From Sitta carolinensis (lineage: Eukaryota; Chordata; Aves; Passeriformes; Sittidae): DNA of 64,000 nucleotides. This document shows positions 26,401 to 33,792 of the stretch, one piece after another (position 1 is the first letter of the stretch; every line of letters starts with the position of its first letter). Made by a program: the position numbers and the translations under genes. A model generated the notes under the pieces. It had not been told where the DNA came from and did not search any database. It saw only the letters and a list, made by a program, of their open reading frames with translations. The stretch covers positions 83,764,743-83,828,742 of the forward strand of contig CM063283.1 in the NCBI GenBank assembly GCA_032173965.1, given 5' to 3'.

Positions 26401-29400
26401 CAAGTGCCTTCCTCTCAGCATTAAGGAACATAACTTTCAGGATCATATTTTGAAGATAATAGGTGCACATTCTTCTCTTGCTGTGTCCTAATTTTTGTTT
26501 TTGATATGCTGAGGTTTTATTTGCTTCTCAGAATGTGAGATTTTCAGCATGGACTGGATGACAAAAGAGGTAAGCTTGTTCCTTCCTCTGCCAAAGATCT
26601 GATGAATACTTAAGAACTAGCCCTTCCATATCCTCACACAAACTCTGTACAAACCAACCAGATTTCAGGACCCCAAGCTACTGCCAGATTTCCTTGTAAG
26701 AATTAGCATTATTTAAATACCAACTTGTAAATCAACTTCAGCCAAGAAAACTTAATCTACACTTCCCCAGATATTTGTGCACACTTCCAGAATATAGTTA
26801 TGTCTTTTCTGCACCTGGAGAAGTTTACTCCTCACTTGTGCAGAAAGCAATACTTACTTCCAATATCTGGCCGCAGCTTTTTGTCATACTCTCTCAACAG
26901 CTTGTTTAGTATAAGAGTCACATCTGTGTCTTGTGTTTTTGGAGCTAAAACCCATTTTTGGTTAGTTGTTCCATCTTCATATTCATCCTCTTCAACCTTT
27001 CTAGAACTGCAAAACAAGTGAAACAAATAGATATTATTTTACATAACTAAAATAGGATGCAACAAGATGCAGCAGGGTGCAAAAGGATTTTATCATTAAC
27101 AATTGTTGAGTATATGTGGATAGGTCATGATTGATGATTGTTTAGAAATTGTCTTCAGGAAGTGCCTTCAAGAAGTTATACTCTGGGAGATAATACAGCT
27201 ATCAGAGTAGTATTTTATATCCTGTATTTTAATGAATCTATTCTGACTAGTTTACAACATACTTTTACAAAGAGCGAACATCTGCAGTATTACTTTATTA
27301 ATACATCAAGACAACTGATTCATCTCTTGCACAAAGGCTAATAAGAGTATTAAAAATTCAGATCTGTTAATGCTTCCTGATCATTTTATCCTATTAATAA
27401 ATTATTATATTCTCAGTGCCTGAATTTCAGAGTTTAATGTATTACAAGGCTTAGAATTAAGAGCTCACTCCTTGAATTTGAGATGGATTATCACAAGCAC
27501 ACAAACACATTGCATAAATTAATCTGAGCTTCCCTGCAGCTTTAACAACTTTTTAAAAAAATAGTACTACACCAAGAGTTGAAGCTTTATTCCGTTATAG
27601 GAGGATTATGTTTAAGGGAATATTAATGCAAATGTGGTGAAAGTACAGTTTGGCCAGAAATCACAGGTAGAGCTATTTTCACACAAGACTAAATTAATTT
27701 GTGCAGCTTTTTGTGCACCAACTTTAAAATGTTGATTTGAAGATGCATCTTCTGGTATCTTAGAGACCAAATATGTTTGATGCCTCTCACTGTAGAAAAT
27801 CTATAACAGACTGATACGAAGTTATTAGGAGAAAAAATAATCTCAGTGGTGGAACCTATAGAAGGAATCATGTGTTGTTTCAACCTGCAATTGCCCAGGG
27901 GATATGATATCATTTTGCAACTTTTTTACATAAATGTCAATAATTATGTGAGGTGCAAAGCAGTGGAGAATGAGAGGCACCAGCCTTGTTTGTTCATGGG
28001 ATGTGCTACACACATCAGTGCAACTTTCAGTCTCTCCCTCTCCTTTCCTCCAAAATGACACTGATGTCTTTTAAAATACCTCAGATGTCAGAAGACTCGA
28101 TAAACACTCTATGTGAACATAAAAAAACTGATACAGATATAAAAATTTAATCGCAGAGCATCATCAACCTTCACACTGCTTGAAGACCACTATTTGAGAA
28201 TTTAATGAAACTTTAAATTGAAATTGCTTTACAGCCAATACACCCCTAAGGATTAACCGTGAATCACTTAACACAACCTTACAATTTGCAATTGCTCAAG
28301 GCACAATTTCTATATAAAAATAATTTTTAAACCTATACCCTGAGGATTTTCTGCAGAGAGTTCATATAACTGAGTTGTAAAAGTAGAAAAAACTTAAGAT
28401 GAAATTTTGAATAGACAACCACTACTTTTCTATTACTGGGCTGTATTTTCTAAAAAACTGACTTTTTTTTTTTCTTATAATTCACCTAACAAGCATTAAA
28501 AAAACTCAAGAGGACATTGAGAGATTTTTTTTTTCCATCAGATTCATGACAAGCCCTGTGTTTTAATACTGCTGTTACAGAACCATTCTCTAAGGAGGCA
28601 TCATCTCCGAACATACATGGTTGATATTTCCGAGCTGAAACTGTGCAGTGGTGCTGAATTGCTGATCGCAAAGAAGGACAAATCATAAGTCTTTTTCTGC
28701 TGCAGCCACCACAACTTTACCACAGGCATTCAGACTGCACCTGGAAATGAGAACTGAGTTCAGGTAGTATCATAATTCCAATTTCAGGGAGATGCTGCTT
28801 TAAAACAAGTCACTAACAAGAGTCTAACTAAACACCTGCAGACCTTTTACATTCCCTCACTCTAGAAGCTTCTTTCCTAGAAAGTACCTTCAAAACATTT
28901 AAATCCCTACTTGTCTTCTAAATTAAGGCTGGAGGTGGGAGAGGTGGATCACAGTGGATCAGACTAATACACTAGACACATATTTTTCAAGCTTTTTTTG
29001 CTCTCTTCCTGCAGAAGTTATTATTTCCCTTCCATTGCTTGCCTCTACACAGTCAGGCTCCTTCAAGGCACTTGAGTTTGGATTTTTCTTTTCTAACCCT
29101 ACTGGTGACTGCCAATTTCTGTCATATTCCTGCAATCCAGAGAAATAACTATAGGGTGATTGCAAGCCAGTCTCAAACTGGGAAGGAAGAAAGGTGACAT
29201 GCCTTCCCCTAACTCTTCATCAGTTTTGATTCTTTAAGGAGACAGATAATAGACTGTGCACAAACTGCAAGGGTGAAGGTCTAGAAAACTCTTGAGAGGT
29301 TGTCAGGAAAGGGTTTATTTCCTGCAATAGATGTGTCCCACACTTTACTGTGGAAGCTGGCATGAAGCATCCTCTAGTTCCTGTGGGGATTTAAGAGATA

Positions 29401-30190
29401 GACACCACTCAGGTGTGGGGCAGGTTGCCAGGGTGGAGAGGGGAAGGCCTCTGAGCATGCCTGCAGCCCGATTTGTAGTGCTTCCTACAGGGAGGACCTG
29501 AGCTGACCCCTTTGCCTGGGTTATCCTGTGAGGGTGTATGACAGCCCCGGACAACAAAAAGGACCGAAGTCCAAAAGGTCAGGGCTGCCGCTGCCGGCTG
29601 TGCCCCCCTGGCCTCTAACAGTGAGTACCGGACCCCCGCCGGGGAGACCCTTCCCGGCCCTGAGGCGGGGACCAGGGCATCACTCATCCCGCGACTCGCC
29701 CTCTCCCTCCTCACGCCGGCCCCGCCCGCGATCCCTCGGGGGTGGCGTGGAGGGAAGCCGGGGCCGCCAGGAGAGCACGGCGGCTCCAGCCGCCGTCCCA
29801 CCGGGTGCCGGCAGCCGCCCGAGGGGGAAACTTTCTGCCGGGCCGGCTCAGGACAGGGGCCTCGCGGGCGACCTCCGGCTTCACGCGGGCCGGGAAGGGA
29901 CAGCGGCGGTGCCACCGCCCCGGGCGCACCGCGGAGCCAGGCAGGTCCCGGGATAGGAGCGGGGTAAGCCATGTTTGGGAATAGAGCCCCGGCACGGCGC
30001 GGATGAAGGTGGGCAGAGCCCGCTGTTCTTCCTGGGTGCCGAATATTGGGCAAACTCCGGCAAACGGGATTTCAGCCTTCCAGCCCCAGTGCAGCGAGGA
30101 GAGGGGATGGAGGGAGGCGAGGGGAGCGCAGACTTACCAAGCGTGGAACACTGAGAGGAGGAAGAAAACCGGCAGGAGCTTAGCGGACAT
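13564..30190 (-). CDS. GABRG3: GABRG3 gene model, first three coding exons (partial gene)
   Basis: GABA-A receptor gamma-3 subunit, a Cys-loop ligand-gated chloride channel subunit of the neuronal plasma membrane. The join is 30190-30138, 27006-26858 and 13631-13564, read on the minus strand. It gives 270 coding bases, exactly 90 residues, with no internal stop. It holds the signal peptide, an acidic mature N-terminus, the N-terminal helix (TLILNKLLREYDKKLRP) and the first beta strands (VIDVDIYVNSIGPVSSINM). As I recall the human gamma-3 protein, it agrees closely after the signal peptide. Gamma1 and gamma2 differ in the acidic SRKVEEDEYED stretch. The remaining exons (rest of the ligand domain, Cys loop, M1-M4) are not in the window. 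The first intron left of 13564 is therefore over 13.5 kb; from memory the corresponding human intron is very long. GABRA5 lies about 8 kb upstream on the same strand. Confidence 0.96.
15728..15805. repeat. 39-bp tandem duplication
   Basis: Two head-to-tail copies (15728-15766 and 15767-15805) of a 39-base unit containing GTGCAAAGAACAAAATTAAG. They differ at a single base (ACGGTG versus ACAGTG), so the duplication is probably recent. Confidence 0.95.
16355..16413 (+). mobile_element. CR1 LINE 3' end fragment
   Basis: The sequence GGCTGAACCAGATGATCCAC, then GTTCCCTTCCAACCATTCTG, then TAATTCTGTGACTCTG is the characteristic CR1 3' terminus, ending in a short tandem of an ATTCTRTGA-like octamer rather than a poly(A) tail. 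Only the last 60 or so bases are clear. Confidence 0.85.
18262..18415 (+). mobile_element. CR1 LINE 3' region fragment
   Basis: Matches the CR1 3' phrases ATCCCTGGAGGTATTTAAAA, GATGTGGCACCTAAGGACAT, TTGGCAGGGCTAGGTTAAGG and TTTTCCAACCTAAATTATTC. Diverged, non-coding, sense orientation on +. Confidence 0.9.
22024..22311. repeat. Purine GGAAG / GGAAGTGT satellite
   Basis: About 290 bases of interleaved GGAAG and GGAAGTGT units, strongly purine-biased on +, ending in GGGAGGGAGGGAGGG. It gives three parallel open frames of repeating basic residues that are not genes. Near mirror symmetry of a polypurine tract could favour triplex DNA. Confidence 0.97.
23422..23468. repeat. Long T tract (18 T, C, 28 T)
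   Basis: Homopolymer stretch interrupted by one C. It accounts for poly-F and poly-K open frames on the two strands. No AATAAA is visible beside it on the minus strand, so a retrocopy tail is not supported. Confidence 0.97.
25714..25988. repeat. Imperfect tandem duplication, unit about 148 bp
   Basis: Copies at 25714-25839 and 25862-25988 share CACTTATAATCA, GGAATTCTCCCTCTAAT, GCAAATATTTAGGA, ATATTAGGT and TTCTGAAGCACAT, separated by 22 unmatched bases. Several substitutions and single-base indels show that it is older than the 39-bp one. Confidence 0.93.
26858..27006 (-). CDS. GABRG3: GABRG3 coding exon 2
   Basis: A 149-base exon. The acceptor is CACTTGTTTTGCAG before base 27006 and the donor is GTAAGTA after base 26858. 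It starts in phase 2 and ends in phase 1 (1 + 49 codons + 1). It encodes SRKVEEDEYEDGTTNQKW, then VLAPKTQDTDVTLILNK, then LLREYDKKLRPDIG. This is the mature N-terminus and the amphipathic N-terminal helix that caps Cys-loop receptor extracellular domains. The acidic run EEDEYED identifies gamma-3 rather than gamma-1 or gamma-2. The GTTNQ segment differs from the serine-rich equivalent in mammals. The split codon A|TA restores isoleucine at the junction with exon 3. Confidence 0.97.
27007..30137 (-). other. GABRG3: GABRG3 intron 1 (3.1 kb)
   Basis: Intron between the signal-peptide exon and exon 2. The left two thirds are AT-rich and featureless. From about 29.58 kb rightward it becomes strongly GC- and CpG-rich, because the promoter island extends into the first intron. 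No exon or repeat was recognised in 27007-29500. Confidence 0.85.
30138..30190 (-). CDS. GABRG3: GABRG3 coding exon 1 (start codon and signal peptide)
   Basis: Starts with ATG at 30190-30188 in the context GGACCATGT, which has A at -3. It encodes MSAKLLPVFFLLSVFHA, a typical 17-residue signal peptide with a short basic start, a hydrophobic core and a small residue before the expected cleavage point. The 53 coding bases end in phase 2 at TTG followed by the consensus donor GTAAGT. The split codon TG|T makes a cysteine with exon 2, giving HAC-SRKVEED; human gamma-3, as recalled, reads HAR-SRKVEED. The exon lies inside a CpG island, as expected for the first exon. The signal peptide is divergent from mammals, as usual for such sequences. 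The start is chosen because it is the only in-frame ATG giving a signal peptide and its length matches the family. Confidence 0.94.
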
Positions 30191-30300
30191 GGTCCGGACA
30201 GCGCTGGCCAGGTGAGAGGTGCGGCAGGATGAAGGAAACGTTGTTCACATGGAAGGGAGAATGAGGCAGACTGAGCCTCTCCTCCTCTGTATTCTCAGCT
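30191..30300 (-). promoter_or_regulatory. GABRG3: GABRG3 5' leader with a start-stop upstream ORF
   Basis: The sequence just upstream of the ATG contains, on the minus strand, an ATG directly followed by TGA (30250-30245). This is a minimal start-stop upstream frame 54 bases before the main start codon. Its context (T at -3) is weak. Whether it is in the mRNA depends on the transcription start, which is not visible. The end coordinate given here is nominal. Confidence 0.4.
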
Positions 30301-30464
30301 TAATACCCTGAAGAAAACACTCTTCCACAACGCTCCGAGAAGGGAAGGAGGAGGCGAGAGGGAAAAGAAGGGGGGAAAAATCCAAAACAAAACAAAAAAA
30401 AAAACCAACATAAGAAGAAGTGGAATGAGGGGGAAATCCCCAGCGGAGGGGCTGCCAAGGCCAG

Positions 30465-30472
30465 GTATAAAT
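30465..30472 (+). promoter_or_regulatory. TATA-like box on the + strand inside the island
   Basis: The motif GTATAAAT sits in CCAGGTATAAATCGGGC, surrounded by CpG-rich sequence on the + strand. It would direct transcription rightward, away from GABRG3, from about 30495. The motif and its GC-rich flanks are what is seen; use as a promoter is inference. Confidence 0.3.
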
Positions 30473-30657
30473 CGGGCTCCGCGGGCTGACAGGTGTTCAG
30501 CGGGCACGGAGCTGCGGCGCGTCCCCTTTGCCGGCAGCCAGTTGCCGGGTGCAGCGTCGCGGCCTCTCCCGCTGCCCGGGCTGGCGCTGGCTGTGCCCCG
30601 CGGGCGGTGCACAGCGCGGAGCAGCCCGGGCCCTGCCGGGCCGCGGGTGCCGCGGGT

Positions 30658-30685
30658 GGGCCGGGCCGGGCCGGGCCGGGCCGGG
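30658..30685. repeat. (GGGCC)5-GGG G-rich repeat in the GABRG3 island
   Basis: Five tandem GGGCC units followed by GGG on the + strand, continuing into more G runs (GGGAGGGGGGCGGGC and AGCGGGGGGAAGGGG) up to about 30715. Closely spaced runs of three or more G could form G-quadruplexes on the + strand, and on the minus strand this reads GGCCC. It lies about 470-500 bases upstream of the GABRG3 ATG. Confidence 0.8.
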
Positions 30686-31210
30686 AGGGGGGCGGGCTGG
30701 AGCGGGGGGAAGGGGCGCACCTTGCCCCCCCCCGCGGAGCGCCTGCCCGCAGCCGGCTCCGCAGCGCGGCTCCGGAGCGCTGCCGGGGACCGCCCCGCAT
30801 CGGAGAGCACCTCGTCCCCGCTCCCTGCCCAACAGGTTCCCGCCTCGTCGGCAACTGGAGGAGCCGGGAAGTGAACCCTGCCCCCGCCCCAGCGGGCGCA
30901 CACGCACACAAGAGAGGGGGAGCAGCAAACCCGGCAGCCGCAGTCAGCCGGCAGCCGGGATTTCTCCCCGACATCACCAGCCCGACGCCCCAGACAGGGC
31001 GGCCGGTGGAAGGATCCCCCTGCTGTTTTGAGGGATGCCCTCGCACCCAAACCTCAAAATCACTCGCCGAAAGCCCTCCCACCGCCCGGGCTGGAGGTGC
31101 TCTCTTCCGACGGAGGGAGAGGGGTCGGGTGCTGGTCTCGGGACGATCGGAGCGACGAGCATCCCGATGTACACACAGGCGCGGATCCATGTAATCGGCG
31201 CGGCTGCTTG

Positions 31211-32279
31211 CACGAGCAGATGGACAAACGCAAGGCAGAGTGATTCTGTATGCCTCTGTATCTAGGTTGATGTATGCAGAAGTTTGCATGCACTGTACGA
31301 ATGCACGGATACACATTTATATGCACAAGGTATGCCAGAAAAATGTATACACGGAAAAAGAAAAGGTCTGCACGATTCTGAAACCAGGTTACACGGACTT
31401 AGGTGTATATTGTGAACTTCGGAGTAAATTAGGTTTTTCTGCTGTGAGAACTCAGAAATGAGTGTATTCAGGGCAAAAATAGTTTGGGTTTGGACAACTT
31501 TTGTCCTTCTACTCCACTAGGAACAGCACAGATGTGGTTTTTAGCGACTTCAATTCTCTTCAGGTGTGTGGAGCTTGGCACTGGGCAATATCCCCCTTTG
31601 TTTTCAGAATGGGAAGTGACAGAATTTCACTTACGTAATGGTAATTTGAAAACGAAAAACTCTGCCAGAGGTACAGCGAGTCACCCCTTTCCTATGATCA
31701 GAAATCTCGGGAGTGTAAATTTGTTTCCTTCTCCCTTAGACATAACTTCCTTTCATAGCATTTTCACAGAAGGTGACTATCTTTTCAAACCGAGGGATAC
31801 CTCTGTGGTTATGTCTTGTGCAGAAGGGAAGTATGAGCCTCTGAAAGCAACTGGGGGAGTCGTTTTTAATTGTTTAATTAAAAGAAAAATCTGCTGGAAA
31901 ATGCAGTCTTGCTTTTAGAATAACTCCTACATGATGCTTAGAGGAGTTGGCTATAGGGAGTTCTGTTCCCGAAATTAATTTCTGAAAGAACGACCCAGCT
32001 TAAGGAAAATCTGTCGTGAGTCAGGCAATTAACTCTCAGTTATTCACTTTAGAGGCTTTCTTTCAACCTTTCGGATTTTTTTTTTTTTTATTTCCAACCT
32101 AAACGCCTCTTTCCTAGATTATCCAGCAGCTCTTTCGTGTTTACTTTGGCTAATTGCAGTTACCGTGAATTGCTACTAATCGTTTGTTACAAGGCTCGTG
32201 CTCTTTTCCGCCACCAGCTGAGGAATGCTGGAGGAAGCCAAGCCGCCTGCTGCCCTGAGAAAACAAGGAAGGGAACGGA
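31211..32279. other. Intergenic stretch between two CpG islands
   Basis: Mixed-composition DNA between the GABRG3 island and the second island. An open + strand frame of 144 codons (31484-31918) spans the left copy of a duplicated element but has no recognisable domain. No splice-flanked exon or repeat family was recognised. Confidence 0.6.
31750..31853. repeat. Dispersed duplicated element, copy 1
   Basis: About 104 bases that recur at 33693-33792 in the same orientation. Shared blocks include CATTTTCACAGAAGG, CTGTGG, ATGTCTTGTGCAG and GGGAAGTATGAGCCTCTGA. By eye about four fifths of positions agree. The two copies sit on opposite sides of the second CpG island. Confidence 0.85.
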
Positions 32280-33250
32280 CGGCGAATGCTCGGGGGTTGC
32301 CTGGATTTCACCAGGAGTAGCTATGCTGACGGTCAAGCGGCACGCCGATCCGCTGGTGTGAAGTTTGCGGGAGCACCGGCGCTGTGGGGCGGGCGGGAGG
32401 CGGGACGGGGCCAGCAGGGGAGCCGGCGCCTCTCAGCGACCCGAGAAAGTCCCGCCAGCACCAGGGGGTCCCGGCGGCACGGGGCTCCCGCACCGCCCCA
32501 CGGCCACAGTCCGCAGGCACTTGAAGGTTTCCTGAAGGCTGCTGCTTATGCAGACATCTTTTAGAGCTCCCAGGTCGCGGTTCCCACGTCCCGGCTCGCA
32601 GCGCCCGCGCGTTTGGAAAGCAAGGACAGGAAGCGCCCGTCATGCCAGGAGGATTTTCCCCTGCGCTGGTCATATAGAAAAACGTGTTTATTCACACGCA
32701 CACACTCAATTAGAATAAATAAAAGCTTAGCTCGGCCCCGGCACCCCTGCCGGGGAGCCCCGCGGCGCGAACAGCTGGGGCGGAGCTGCAGCATCGGCGA
32801 AGGCTGCGGCGGCCCGGGCCGGGGGAGCTGGCTTTGCCGCCCGCGGGGGCGGCACGAGTAAGCCAGAGAGTAGGTGGCTGAAAGACCCGGAGGACAGACA
32901 CTCCGGCGGCAATTTACGAAGAGAAATGGCGAGGGCAGGTCCAGCTCCGCATCCCTGCTCTCGGCGGCCCTTCTCCGCGGGGACCCCCGGGCGGGAGGTG
33001 AGGGAGCCGAGGGTGGCTTCCCCGCCGCGGCGGCTTCGTCGGGCGCCGCTCCGCCTCTTTCCCGCCCGCCAGCCCCATCCCGCCCTCACCGCGTCCTGCC
33101 GCGGTGGCGGGATCCCCTGGCGGCGGCGGCGGGAAGCGCCAGCGACCAGCCTGGGGCCCCCGCCCCGCGCTGCCTCCAGCCGGCGGCAGAGCGCTCGGTT
33201 AGCTGTGCGCCGTGACCGTGAGCCTTATGTGACCATCGAGTCACTCAGAC
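32280..33250. promoter_or_regulatory. Second CpG island in the GABRA5-GABRG3 intergenic region
   Basis: A CpG- and GC-rich block about 2-3 kb upstream of the GABRG3 ATG and 5 kb downstream of the GABRA5 stop. It contains a short AT-rich interruption (about 32665-32730) with ATTAGAATAAATAAAAGC, then very dense CpG sequence with GGCGGCGGCGGG-type runs at 33117-33133. No coding exon with conserved residues was recognised on either strand. It may be an alternative GABRG3 promoter or noncoding first exon, an enhancer, or the promoter of an unannotated transcript. Confidence 0.75.
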
Positions 33251-33650
33251 CCCGAGAAAGACCCTCACAGTGTGTCAGAAATGCTCAAGGCTCGATCGGA
33301 GCAATATGGTTCATTGATTATTGACTCCTTCTCCTCAGGCTGTAAGAAAAAAGAAAAGGTGATGTTTAAGATTTTCTTTCTGTTGTCCTCGGTCAGCTAC
33401 ATGTTAATGGCAAAGGGATACTTTAACATCACTCTTCATTACCCCTCATGCCTCGGTCATCTCTGCTCCTCCTCTTCAAACTCTTATCCTTATTTTACTT
33501 TTAAGCACACTCTCTGCCTTTGCCACCTTTTCAAATTGTATATTCACATAAGGATCATGATTATTCATCAGAGGTTTTAACAAAAGAACATTTTATCATG
33601 CCATGTAAGGATAGTAAAATGTTTATATACTCAGTAATATTATCCAGTGC

Positions 33651-33671
33651 AAAAAAAAAAAAAAAAAAAAA
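33651..33671. repeat. A tract (21 A)
   Basis: Homopolymer just before copy 2 of the duplicated element. No poly(A) signal lies in the 25 bases upstream. Confidence 0.97.
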
Positions 33672-33692
33672 TGCATTCACACTTTAACTTAC

Positions 33693-33792
33693 CTTTCATT
33701 GCATTTTCACAGAAGGCGACTACCTTCAACCTGAGGGGTTACTTCTGTGGTATGTCTTGTGCAGTGGGGAAGTATGAGCCTCTGAGAGTAGC
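33693..33792. repeat. Dispersed duplicated element, copy 2
   Basis: Second copy of the element at 31750-31853, same orientation, beginning about 20 bases after a 21-base A tract (33651-33671). In one + strand frame both copies keep MSCAxGKYEPL, but with such high DNA identity this does not prove coding. No third copy was found in the window. Confidence 0.85.

Larger units (their letters stand above)
13632..26857 (-). other. GABRG3: GABRG3 intron 2 (13.2 kb)
   Basis: Intron between coding exons 2 and 3, bounded by donor GTAAGTA at 26857 and an acceptor CAG at 13634-13632. It holds two CR1 pieces (about 16355-16413 and 18262-18415), a 39-bp perfect-order tandem duplication (15728-15805), a purine GGAAG satellite (22024-22311), a long T tract (23422-23468) and an imperfect roughly 148-bp tandem duplication (25714-25988). 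No additional exon was recognised. Open frames over the satellite and the T tract are low-complexity artefacts. Confidence 0.85.
29580..31210. promoter_or_regulatory. GABRG3: CpG island over GABRG3 promoter, exon 1 and start of intron 1
   Basis: CpG dinucleotides are dense from about 29580 to 30210 and again from about 30425 to 31180, with a less GC-rich gap near 30230-30420. The surrounding DNA is AT-rich with few CpGs. The island contains the GABRG3 start codon at 30190, so it is the obvious promoter region. I could not place a transcription start. No clear minus-strand TATA box lies just upstream of the ATG, as is common for CpG-island promoters. The right part holds a (GGGCC)n run and a + strand TATA-like site, listed separately. 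Many long frames on both strands here are GC artefacts. Confidence 0.85.

Noticed and set aside
29409..30053. 214-codon minus-strand frame downstream of GABRG3 exon 1
   Set aside because: GC-driven frame inside intron 1 and the island, with no family resemblance. It ends in the intron and is unrelated to the gamma-3 reading frame.
30300..31316. 338-codon minus-strand open frame (and overlapping frames of 251, 233 and 167 codons on both strands)
   Set aside because: All lie in the CpG island where stop codons are rare. They are proline, arginine and alanine rich, overlap each other on both strands and have no recognisable domain.
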